Positions 1-5,638 of a stretch of DNA of 8,944 bases are shown here, piece after piece. Origin of the DNA: CAZJDM01 sp964544765 (GTDB lineage Bacteria; Bdellovibrionota_B; Oligoflexia; CAYFLR01); contig CAZJDM010000168.1 in the NCBI GenBank assembly GCA_964544765.1, forward strand, positions 1-8,944. The letters are read 5' to 3'. Positions within the stretch are counted from its first letter, which is position 1; every line of letters starts with the position of its first letter. Under the pieces are notes generated by a model. The model searched no databases and was not told the DNA's origin. It saw only the letters and a program-made list of their open reading frames with translations. The translations under genes were made by a program, and so were the position numbers.

Positions 1-108
1 TTGCGTCAACCAAGAGGGCGCCCTTCTCGTTACGAAAGGTATATCAATATTACATGTAAACACTTAATATAATGTGAATATTTTTATAATTTATTTTTAT
101 GCCAACTC
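1..108. other. Window edge and 3' flank of hicB, no assignable gene
   Basis: The first ~45 bases are clearly richer in G+C than the rest of the window and contain the perfect 10-bp palindrome AGGGCGCCCT at about 15-24. From about 45 on, the DNA is AT-rich. Short open frames run off the edge on both strands: a plus-strand frame stops at 70-72, and a minus-strand frame starting near 36 leaves the window. None is long enough to identify. I see no convincing terminator after the hicB stop, only AT-rich sequence with T-runs. The base-composition step could mark the end of a neighbouring gene. Confidence 0.4.
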
Positions 109-579
109 TTAAGCAGATTTTTTTATAGGAAGTTTCATATCTATAACTAATTCAGCATTTAAAGAATTTGCAATTTTATCTAGGGTTTCGATTGTTAGAT
201 TCGATTTACCAGGCCTTTCCATTCTTTGATAGGCCTGGTAAGAAATATCCAACCTTTGAGCCATCTGTTTTTGTGTTAGTTTAACCTGTTTTCTCCAAAT
301 TCTAAGTTGATAAGCCATTCTGATATTTGGTTCGACTCTGATAAAAACTACCTTTTCTCCTTTTTTCTTTCTTGGTTTTTTCGCTGGTGGTAGATTGAAG
401 TTTACCTTGTCAAAGTCGGATTCTAGGACAGCCGCTAATGCTTCACTTGCCATTTCTTTGGCTTCTTCCCAGTCATGTCCAAAAGTGACGACTCCAGGGT
501 GTTCTGGAAAGATTACACCTATGGTTTTACTCTCTAATTCCTCAAATAGAATTGCGTAATATCCTTTTGGTACTTGCAT
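109..579 (-). CDS. hicB: HicB-family antitoxin with C-terminal XRE helix-turn-helix
   Basis: Antitoxin of a type II toxin-antitoxin pair; it should bind and block the HicA mRNA interferase and repress its own operon. The 156 residues show the two-part HicB layout. Residues 1-65 are the partially RNase H-like HicB fold, with the family signature FPEHPGVVTFG at 24-34 followed by the usual EEAKEMASEALAAVLE helix. Residues 66-76 are a basic linker (KKPRKKKGEK). Residues 84-140 are an XRE-type helix-turn-helix (LTQKQMAQRLDISYQAYQRME), which makes DNA binding likely. The start codon lies 2 bp after the hicA stop. Its Shine-Dalgarno sequence (AAGAGG) is formed by the last codons of hicA, so translation is probably coupled. 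Toxin first, antitoxin second is the normal hicAB order. The family call is secure; the operator is inferred. Confidence 0.93.
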   Translation of the reverse strand: MQVPKGYYAILFEELESKTIGVIFPEHPGVVTFGHDWEEAKEMASEALAAVLESDFDKVNFNLPPAKKPRKKKGEKVVFIRVEPNIRMAYQLRIWRKQVKLTQKQMAQRLDISYQAYQRMERPGKSNLTIETLDKIANSLNAELVIDMKLPIKKSA

Positions 580-581
580 AT

Positions 582-776
582 TTACCTCTTTTTTAAGGCT
601 TCTTTTGCCTGCTTTAAAATACTTTTTGCATAAAAATCAGGGATTTCCTTGTTATGAACTGGAATTGTTATTGATCGTTTTGCCGCTGAATGAATAAATA
701 CGTGATGTGACCCTCTTATCCTGTCTTGATTCCATCCTTTATCTTTGAGTAATTTTATCAATTCCTTAACTTTCAT
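582..776 (-). CDS. hicA: HicA-family mRNA interferase toxin
   Basis: Small translation-independent mRNA endonuclease of the HicAB type II toxin-antitoxin system, with a dsRBD-like fold. The protein is about 64 residues, normal for the family. It starts with the typical amphipathic helix (KVKELIKLLKDKGW). It then has the RGSHHVF motif, where the conserved histidine of the G-S-H signature is the known catalytic residue, and next a strand with SITIPVHNKEI. The C-terminal helix (KSILKQAKEAL) is typical too. I chose the ATG at 776; an in-frame TTG directly before it (779) would add one residue but is less likely. There is no Shine-Dalgarno sequence, and the promoter's -10 box ends only 7 bp before the ATG, so the message is probably leaderless. 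It forms an operon with hicB. No frameshift or lost catalytic residue is visible, so the toxin looks intact. Confidence 0.93.
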   Translation of the reverse strand: MKVKELIKLLKDKGWNQDRIRGSHHVFIHSAAKRSITIPVHNKEIPDFYAKSILKQAKEALKKR

Positions 777-783
777 CAAAAGG

Positions 784-812
784 ATAATACAATATAAATG
801 TTGTGTTGTCTA
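784..812 (-). promoter_or_regulatory. hicAB promoter, predicted leaderless
   Basis: Reading the minus strand, a -35 box TAGACA (812-807) is followed by a 17-bp spacer and a -10 box TATTAT (789-784). Each box matches the sigma70 consensus at five of six positions, and the spacing is ideal. Transcription would start around 776-778, at or next to the hicA ATG at 776. An alternative -10 (TATATT, 796-791) would start about 7 bp earlier. In both cases there is no room for a ribosome binding site. Confidence 0.6.
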
Positions 813-835
813 TTGGAAAGTAATTTTTCAGCTTT

Positions 836-898
836 TTGTTACAATTGTATTTGTAACAAGTATTTTGACGCTGCTATTTTGTAACAAATAGGTAACAA
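836..898. promoter_or_regulatory. GTAACAA repeat cluster, candidate HicB operator
   Basis: Four copies of the heptamer GTAACAA lie just upstream of the hicA promoter: one inverted (TTGTTAC, 836-842) and three direct (853-859, 881-887, 892-898). The first two form a perfect dyad, TTGTTACA (836-843) and TGTAACAA (852-859), with an 8-bp gap. The third lies inside a second dyad, CTATTT (874-879) and AAATAG (886-891). The last two copies are 11 bp apart, about one helical turn. HicB here has a helix-turn-helix and HicB proteins are known to autorepress, so an operator role is the natural inference. The cluster sits upstream of -35, so activation or repression from a distance is possible. Confidence 0.45.
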
Positions 899-923
899 AC
901 ACTTAGTTGTTTTTCTGGAATTA

Positions 924-983
924 TCAGCCTTCAAACAAAACGTCTAAAATTTTGGCAACATGAGGATTTACGGATCTACATAG
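924..983 (-). pseudogene. Possible tail of a decayed gene (20 codons)
   Basis: A minus-strand frame without a start codon runs from 983 to a TGA at 926-924. Its last residues, NPHVAKILDVLFEG, look like an ordinary protein C-terminal helix and not like random AT-rich translation. An in-frame TAA lies directly upstream. I cannot name a family. It may be chance, or a remnant of a gene displaced when hicAB or other accessory DNA arrived. Confidence 0.15.
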
Positions 984-990
984 TTAGTAA

Positions 991-1026
991 TGAAAAATGC
1001 AGCCATACTGCGAAGTAAGGCTGCAT
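991..1026 (-). terminator. Intrinsic terminator of the lipoprotein gene
   Basis: On the minus strand, ATGCAGCC (1026-1019) pairs with GGCTGCAT (1004-997). Inside this, TACT pairs with AGTA around a TCGC tetraloop. The result is a 12-bp stem broken by one T-T mismatch, followed at once by TTTTT (997-993, starting at the last stem base). It lies about 54 bp after the stop codon of the gene ending at 1080. The plus strand has no T-run after the stem, so it should act in one direction only. Confidence 0.8.
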
Positions 1027-1079
1027 CTAGTAGAACTTTAATTCCGTTTATCAAAATTAGTTACAATTGTCTACCTATA

Positions 1080-2447
1080 CTACCGGGCAAAAAGTACACC
1101 CCATCCAAACCTTGATGTGTTGAACGATCCAGTGTATGGATTAGATGCTATCTGAGTAGTTTGTCCTCTAAAACCAATGTGAAATTGTCCTTGTCCCGGT
1201 CCTTGTCCTAGTCCAAATGGAGTATTGTTGATGATATATTGTCTACATCTCATGGCTCTGCATCTGATAGGTTGATAAACTCGATTATTGACAACGCATC
1301 TTGGAATTTGTGGTGGTACATATCCGCATCCATTCATCATAGTGCCGGTCATATATCCTGATACGCATGGTTGAGGTACAGGAGGTGTATGGCAATTTCC
1401 ACCAGTGATGTATCTTTCATATTCGTTGCGAAAAGATTGTATTATTTGATGAATAACAACTGGTGCATAACTGTATTGATCGTACATATGCTCAGCCATT
1501 TTTTGTCCACGAAAATAAACATTGATATTAATTACTATCCTAATATCGTTTAACCAATTACCTTGGATAAATCCGGCTAAATAGTTATCAAAATATGATT
1601 GATTGAATCTACCATTACTGCATACTAATAACTCTCGTTCCGCCTGATAGTATCGATCTAGTAATTGAGGTCCTAGTTGATCTCCTACTGATACGAAGAA
1701 AGGGTAATCTTGAACCGGACAGTTTGAGTATCCATTAGAGGGATCACACAAAGGACTTATTCGTGTGTAATCAGCCTGTACTTGTGGAAACCAGTTTTGG
1801 GATACCCAAGCAGCATTGCTCATACCTGTATTAGTGATAGTTGGACCAGTAGTTGGAGGAAACAGATCAGGAAACGGTGTTGGGGCCTGAGAACCCATCA
1901 ATGGATTTCTAGGATATCCTGGATATCCATTTGGTCGATTAGTATTGCTATATCCAAATGGCACGTAAGTATTTTCTTTTGATCCTGAATTCGAACTACT
2001 TTTAGGTGCTCCTAAACTTGATAGATAATCAGTTAATCCTAAAGTTATGGTATCATCACTATTAGTGATCATTTCTGCTTGATCGTTAGTTACTCTAGTA
2101 GCTTCGTCTTTTGAAGCTAATGCTTCCATTAATTCGCTTAATTTGCTTATTTCTGCTGATATAGTTGCTCTAGATTCCTCGGCTTCTTTTTGTTGAGCTA
2201 GTGAATCGTTTTCTAACTTTTGTTGCATTAATTTTAATCTTTTTTCTCTATCATCTAGGGATTGATTTGACGCGGCTTGTTGGCGTGCATATTCTTGCGC
2301 AGCTCTTTTTTGTTGGTCGGTTGGATTACCAGACCCAGGATTATTATTGCTACCGCATGAGGTTATTAAAAATGTGATTAAGACGGTAAGGCAAATAAAC
2401 ATAAATGGGTATAAATTAGTCTGTTTGCTTTCTTTCATTGTTTGCAT
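1080..2447 (-). CDS. Coiled-coil, Cys-rich lipoprotein of unknown function
   Basis: I do not recognise this 455-residue protein. Its N-terminus is a lipoprotein signal: charged residues, a hydrophobic stretch at 12-28, and the lipobox I-T-S-C with the acylated cysteine at 31. Position +2 is glycine, so outer-membrane sorting is expected. Residues 45-125 are polar and rich in Gln, Glu, Lys and Ala and are probably a long coiled coil. Residues 145-210 are low-complexity (Ser, Asn, Gly, Pro). The C-terminal part (210-455) is compact and has nine cysteines (234, 243, 276, 352, 361, 374, 384, 396, 401), suggesting disulfides. A Gly/Gln-rich segment follows at 411-428. No OmpA-like peptidoglycan-binding domain is visible. 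The start at 2447 is backed by GGAGG 8 bp upstream; an ATG at 2438 is the alternative. It follows tolB, where pal usually sits, but after 449 bp and with its own terminator. A Pal- or CpoB-like role is only a guess. Confidence 0.8.
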   Translation of the reverse strand: MQTMKESKQTNLYPFMFICLTVLITFLITSCGSNNNPGSGNPTDQQKRAAQEYARQQAASNQSLDDREKRLKLMQQKLENDSLAQQKEAEESRATISAEISKLSELMEALASKDEATRVTNDQAEMITNSDDTITLGLTDYLSSLGAPKSSSNSGSKENTYVPFGYSNTNRPNGYPGYPRNPLMGSQAPTPFPDLFPPTTGPTITNTGMSNAAWVSQNWFPQVQADYTRISPLCDPSNGYSNCPVQDYPFFVSVGDQLGPQLLDRYYQAERELLVCSNGRFNQSYFDNYLAGFIQGNWLNDIRIVININVYFRGQKMAEHMYDQYSYAPVVIHQIIQSFRNEYERYITGGNCHTPPVPQPCVSGYMTGTMMNGCGYVPPQIPRCVVNNRVYQPIRCRAMRCRQYIINNTPFGLGQGPGQGQFHIGFRGQTTQIASNPYTGSFNTSRFGWGVLFAR

Positions 2448-2503
2448 GTTTGGTTCCTCCCCTAAATAAAATTAATTCAAAGAATATAATATATGGTGTG
2501 GAT

Positions 2504-2608
2504 TTAATTTAAGAGGATATCTAATGATCCTCCCGTTCCAGATATCTCTACCTTGCAATTTAAGGGCCAAATATGGGGAAAATTGGTAATATATTGATTA
2601 TATTTAAA
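2504..2608 (-). pseudogene. Possible gene remnant in the lipoprotein leader
   Basis: A 34-residue minus-strand frame with no ATG ends at a TAA (2506-2504). Its last ~25 residues (PHIWPLNCKVEISGTGGSLDIL at the core of the end) look protein-like, while the DNA before it is plain AT-rich sequence. It could be the tail of a decayed gene or of a mobile element, or it could be chance. It overlaps the inverted repeats at 2513-2546. Confidence 0.15.
2513..2546 (-). promoter_or_regulatory. Structured segment upstream of the lipoprotein gene
   Basis: Two mutually exclusive pairings are possible. GATATCT (2516-2522) can pair with AGATATC (2540-2546), extended by GAG/CTC with a one-base bulge, to give a 17-base loop. 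Alternatively, GAGGAT (2513-2518) can pair with ATCCTC (2527-2532). The loop of the first carries GGGAGGAT on the minus strand, which resembles the gene's real ribosome binding site (GGGGAGGAA at about 2452-2460). No T-run follows, so this is not a standard terminator. A leader control role is speculative; AT-rich -10-like boxes lie between it and the gene. Confidence 0.3.
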
Positions 2609-2735
2609 TTAAATATAGTAATAAATATACTGATTATTAACATCTATTATAAATATATATAAATATAAGTAAATAAAGTAACAAAAATGAACTAATAAGT
2701 ATCAAAAATATACCAGTTACATGTTTTAAGAATTA
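2547..2735. other. AT-rich intergenic stretch
   Basis: This stretch has no plausible gene on either strand. It is extremely AT-rich and dense in stop codons. One small hairpin (TATATTTA 2599-2606 with TAAATATA 2610-2617) is visible but expected by chance at this composition. Lipoprotein promoter elements may lie at its left side, but no pair of boxes stands out. Confidence 0.6.
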
Positions 2736-2884
2736 ATTGTGCGTTGGAAAGTGTGGTGAAATATATATAACAGATTGATAAAGAGCTGGTAATTTATTAA
2801 CAAATAATAATAAATAATAAAAACTTGTAAATTGTTGTTAATTTGGCACTATAATGAATTCCACCACAGTTTCCAGCGCACAAT
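2736..2884. repeat. 149-bp element with 27-bp imperfect terminal inverted repeats (MITE-like)
   Basis: The left arm 2736-2762 begins ATTGTGCGTTGGAAAG. The right arm 2858-2884, read in reverse complement, begins ATTGTGCGCTGGAAAC. The arms match at 24 of 27 positions. The 95 bp between them is AT-rich and codes for nothing. Taking the ends as TTGTGCG and CGCACAA (2737-2883), the element is flanked on both sides by TAA (2734-2736 and 2884-2886), which could be a 3-bp target duplication. Size, long terminal repeats, non-coding core and position 12 bp after the tolB stop fit a MITE or a REP-like dispersed element. As RNA it would form a long hairpin capping the tolB message, but no T-run follows the stem, so it is not a normal terminator. 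The inverted repeat is certain; mobility is inferred. Confidence 0.7.
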
Positions 2885-2896
2885 AAAGGTTTAGTA

Positions 2897-4249
2897 TTAG
2901 CGAAATGATTTTACTTTTGACCACTCAGGAGAGGTGCAGGATCCTAATCCGAAGGTTAAGCGTCTTTGATTGCTACCGTCAGCATTCATAAGATAAAGCT
3001 CGTATTGTCCTTCTCGATTAGATTGAAAAACAATATGTTTACCATCTGGACTCCATGAGGGATGCTCATTGTCACTGGAATTGATGGTAAGTCTTTCAAA
3101 GTTTGGTTTGAGAGGATCTGGATCCATAATAAAAATATCAAAATGGCCACTATCAAAACCGGAGAATACAATTTTCTTGCCATTAGGGGCCCAGGAAGGG
3201 TCAGCGTTATAGCGACCTTTGCGAGTTAGTTTTTGTATTTTTCTATCTCGTGGATTCATAATCCAAATATGTGGGCTGCCTGACCTTCCAGAAACAAATG
3301 CTAGTAATGATAGGTCAGGAGAAAAACGAGGAGAAATATCCAGACCATATCCAGTAATTAAAGGTTTTAAGTGAGTTCCATCGGGGCTAATGGTATAAAT
3401 ATCCGAGTCTCCTTTAATAGAACGTGAAAAAGCGATTCGTTTTCCATCTGAGGTCCATGAGGCTCCAATATTCAGCCCTTTACGAGAAGAAATTCGAATC
3501 TCCTTTTTGGTTAACAAAGAATATACATATAAATCAGGATTTCCGCTCTTATATGAAGTATATGTAATTTTATTACCATCTGGTGACCATGAAGGAGATA
3601 AATGAATTGTTCTGTAATTAGTGATAGCTTGGACATTTTCACCGTCAATATCCATCATATAGACATTTTTGTATTTTTTTACGGTACGTAGAAAAACAAT
3701 TTTAGATTTAAATATTCCCGCTTCGCCAGTAAGCACATATATCATTTCATTACTAAAACGTTTTGCTACTTCTCGGATATCTGATTTGGTTCCTTTGTAG
3801 TACTTTTTCCAAATAATAAGTTTAGATCTGGTTACATCAAAAAATTTGATTTCTGTTGAAATTAGATTGGCGGTTCTTGAAAATTGACCATGGATCAGTC
3901 CATCAGTTTTAAGGGCTTTCCAGTCGGGGAGGCTAAGACCCTTTGAAGTAGAATCAGAATTGGTATCACCTATAGTATTTAGCCCTATTTTTCGATCTAA
4001 TACGTTAAAAAGTCCAGTTAGACGTAGAAAATTACCTATAGTAACCGCAAATTCTTTGCCAATTTCACTACCATCAAATGCAACTGTTTTTTTACCTAAA
4101 TATTGAAAGGGAGGAATGGCAATAAGAAATTTTCTGAAATTAGGGTTAGTAATATCAATTACTAACTTGTTTTTGATAGCAAAAATATTATGAGGTAAAC
4201 ATAAAAAGAATAAAAGAAAAAAAATACTATTTCTATTTTTAAATCGCAT
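2897..4249 (-). CDS. tolB: Tol-Pal system beta-propeller protein TolB
   Basis: Periplasmic protein of the Tol envelope system; in known systems it switches between Pal and TolA during outer-membrane constriction. The 450 residues fit the family (about 430 in E. coli). A Sec signal peptide covers 1-24, with cleavage likely after IFA. The N-terminal alpha/beta domain runs to about 175 and ends in the conserved LTGEAGIF. A six-bladed propeller follows, with PD40/WD40-like repeats marked by W(S/A)PDG-type turns at about 220-225, 265-269, 309-312, 352-357 and 398-403. Each is followed by a strand such as KITYTS, RIAFSR, LLAFVS, KIVFSG or HIVFQS. The start has AGGGAG 6 bp upstream. The gene is 55 bp downstream of tolA and is the last gene of the tol operon. 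The TolB box that binds TolA would be the first residues of the mature protein (IKNKLVIDITN). Confidence 0.96.
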   Translation of the reverse strand: MRFKNRNSIFFLLFFLCLPHNIFAIKNKLVIDITNPNFRKFLIAIPPFQYLGKKTVAFDGSEIGKEFAVTIGNFLRLTGLFNVLDRKIGLNTIGDTNSDSTSKGLSLPDWKALKTDGLIHGQFSRTANLISTEIKFFDVTRSKLIIWKKYYKGTKSDIREVAKRFSNEMIYVLTGEAGIFKSKIVFLRTVKKYKNVYMMDIDGENVQAITNYRTIHLSPSWSPDGNKITYTSYKSGNPDLYVYSLLTKKEIRISSRKGLNIGASWTSDGKRIAFSRSIKGDSDIYTISPDGTHLKPLITGYGLDISPRFSPDLSLLAFVSGRSGSPHIWIMNPRDRKIQKLTRKGRYNADPSWAPNGKKIVFSGFDSGHFDIFIMDPDPLKPNFERLTINSSDNEHPSWSPDGKHIVFQSNREGQYELYLMNADGSNQRRLTFGLGSCTSPEWSKVKSFR

Positions 4250-4304
4250 TATAGCTCCCTACATTTATTATATTATAACGCATATGCATATATTATGATG
4301 CAAA

Positions 4305-5210
4305 CTATCCATTGACAATATTCTTTTTCCCTGAAGGTTTAACCGGTTGAAAATTTAATTTTATAATTTTAGAAGCAATACTAGTAGGAGGTGGAGGTAA
4401 TGGATTACTTTTATAAATTGCATCAATTATTATTTTGTCAAATACTTTATCTCCAGAACTTTTTACTAGTTCGATATTGTATACTCTTCCTCCTTTGTTT
4501 ATCGAAATATTTACATAGGCATGTAATTTATGAGAGGCGAAGGCTATTTTAGAAAAGTTCCAGTTTTTTTCAATAATTTGGGTGACCTTTTTTCTGTATA
4601 ATTGGGTTTTAAGAGTTTCTTCTATTATTCCAATGCTACTATTCATTTTTAACCATTTAGTAAAATTTTCCTTTTTATTATTTAGATCATCGTTGGTATC
4701 ATCGCCAGCCAATTGGGAGTCAGGTACACTTTTTTCTAATCTTTGCAGTGCAAGTTGTTTCATTAGACGTCTAAGAGCTTCTTCCTTTTTTAATTTATTA
4801 CTATTTTCTGCTTCAGAAGACTTTTCTTTCATAGTTGAGGCGAGTTTTTCTTCTAAATTTCTCTTACTGTCTGGGCTTGGCATAGCATTTAAGAGATCAT
4901 CACTCTTGGGATTTAGTTTGTCAGTAATTGTAAATTTTTTTGGCAATTGCGGTAAAAGTTTAGGGTTTATTTTAAGTTTAGATTTTGCGGAAGTATTATT
5001 TTTTTTTATTTGTTCTTGATAAACTAAATCAACTTCAATACTGTCTAAATTATCAGTATTTACGTATTTTTCCAAACTAGTCAAAATCCAAAGTAATATA
5101 ATAATACCATGAACAGAAAGGCTGAGAACATAATGGAACTGTTTTCGATATATTTGCTTTGAAAGATTGGACCGTTTATTTTTTCTCTTAATTAGTAGGC
5201 TTAGAAGCAT
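4305..5210 (-). CDS. tolA: TolA/TonB-family energy transducer of the Tol system
   Basis: Inner-membrane-anchored protein that spans the periplasm and carries the TolQR motor force to TolB and the outer membrane. Of 301 residues, 1-25 are basic and cytoplasmic. One membrane helix covers about 28-46 and contains the S-x3-H pair (S30, H34) that TolA and TonB use to couple to their motor. The middle is charged, with a short Lys/Glu/Leu helix at 115-162 where E. coli TolA has a much longer one (421 residues in total). The C-terminal TonB/TolA domain (about 203-290) has VNISINKGGRVYNIELVKSSG, FDKIIIDAI and PLPPPP, typical of TonB_C. It could be called TonB-like, but its place between tolR and tolB argues for TolA. 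The start lies 5 bp after the tolR stop and has almost no Shine-Dalgarno sequence, suggesting translational coupling. Confidence 0.88.
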   Translation of the reverse strand: MLLSLLIKRKNKRSNLSKQIYRKQFHYVLSLSVHGIIILLWILTSLEKYVNTDNLDSIEVDLVYQEQIKKNNTSAKSKLKINPKLLPQLPKKFTITDKLNPKSDDLLNAMPSPDSKRNLEEKLASTMKEKSSEAENSNKLKKEEALRRLMKQLALQRLEKSVPDSQLAGDDTNDDLNNKKENFTKWLKMNSSIGIIEETLKTQLYRKKVTQIIEKNWNFSKIAFASHKLHAYVNISINKGGRVYNIELVKSSGDKVFDKIIIDAIYKSNPLPPPPTSIASKIIKLNFQPVKPSGKKNIVNG

Positions 5211-5215
5211 TATTA

Positions 5216-5626
5216 TTATCTTTTTTTATTAGTAATCATTCCAATCTTTAATATACCTGATTGTTTGGCTACATCCATTACTTGGATAACGAGGTTATAA
5301 GGGATGTTTTTGTCGGCTCGTATGTATAAGGAATGATCTTTTCTTTTTTTATACATTACCTTAAGTTTTTTACCCAAATTCTCAAGAGCTGTTTTGGTTT
5401 TGTTTACATATAATTGTCTTTTCTTGGTAATTGATAGAATAACTTTTTCTTCTTGACCTGTCTTATCTGAGGTTTTTGATCTGGGCAAATTAATAGAAAT
5501 ACCAGTTTGGATCAGTGGAGCGGATACCATGAATATGATTAATAATACCAATAAAACATCTACAAATGGGGTGATATTGATCTCTGATAAAGAATTAATC
5601 TCATTGTCATCGTTGTTTAATAACAT
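5216..5626 (-). CDS. tolR: TolR/ExbD-family motor protein
   Basis: Part of the proton-driven TolQR stator-rotor complex in the inner membrane. The 136 residues (142 in E. coli) comprise a short cytoplasmic N-terminus with the family signature INITPFVDVLLVLLIIFMV at 16-34, and a single membrane helix at about 20-40. The key aspartate is D23, the same number as the essential proton-carrying Asp of E. coli TolR. A periplasmic domain follows at 60-136 with the conserved segment LYIRADKNIPYNLVIQVMD. ExbD is the alternative, but the neighbours tolQ, tolA and tolB settle it. The start is 12 bp after the tolQ stop with a weak ribosome binding site (AAGAGAT). Confidence 0.94.
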   Translation of the reverse strand: MLLNNDDNEINSLSEINITPFVDVLLVLLIIFMVSAPLIQTGISINLPRSKTSDKTGQEEKVILSITKKRQLYVNKTKTALENLGKKLKVMYKKRKDHSLYIRADKNIPYNLVIQVMDVAKQSGILKIGMITNKKR

Positions 5627-5638
5627 AGTAATCTCTTA

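Noticed and set aside
777..779. TTG at 779 as the hicA start
   Set aside because: An ATG follows at once in the same frame and agrees with the family's usual N-terminus; TTG would add only one residue.
836..898. CRISPR-like repeats
   Set aside because: The repeat unit is only 7 bp, the spacing is irregular and one copy is inverted; no cas genes are nearby.
1371..1982. Two plus-strand open frames (1371-1553 and 1782-1982) opposite the lipoprotein gene
   Set aside because: They are antisense to a well-supported gene with signal sequence, ribosome binding site and terminator, have no ribosome binding site of note, and their translations look random.
2825..2855. Plus-strand promoter inside the repeat element (TTGTAA and TATAAT)
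   Set aside because: The spacer is 19 bp and the -10 box is likely by chance in such AT-rich DNA; no plus-strand gene follows.
2736..2884. Simple intrinsic terminator of tolB
   Set aside because: The arms are separated by 95 bp and no T-run follows either arm, unlike the real terminator at 991-1026.
2986..3183. Minus-strand open frame inside tolB in another frame
   Set aside because: It overlaps the last propeller blades of tolB, which are clearly conserved in the main frame.
4250..4304. Regulatory palindrome between tolA and tolB (GCATATGC at 4280-4287)
   Set aside because: The symmetry extends only over 8 bp in very AT-rich sequence and is expected by chance.
4582..5019. 145-codon plus-strand frame opposite tolA
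   Set aside because: It is the antisense of the Lys/Glu-rich helix region, giving a Phe/Ser/Leu-rich translation typical of shadow frames.
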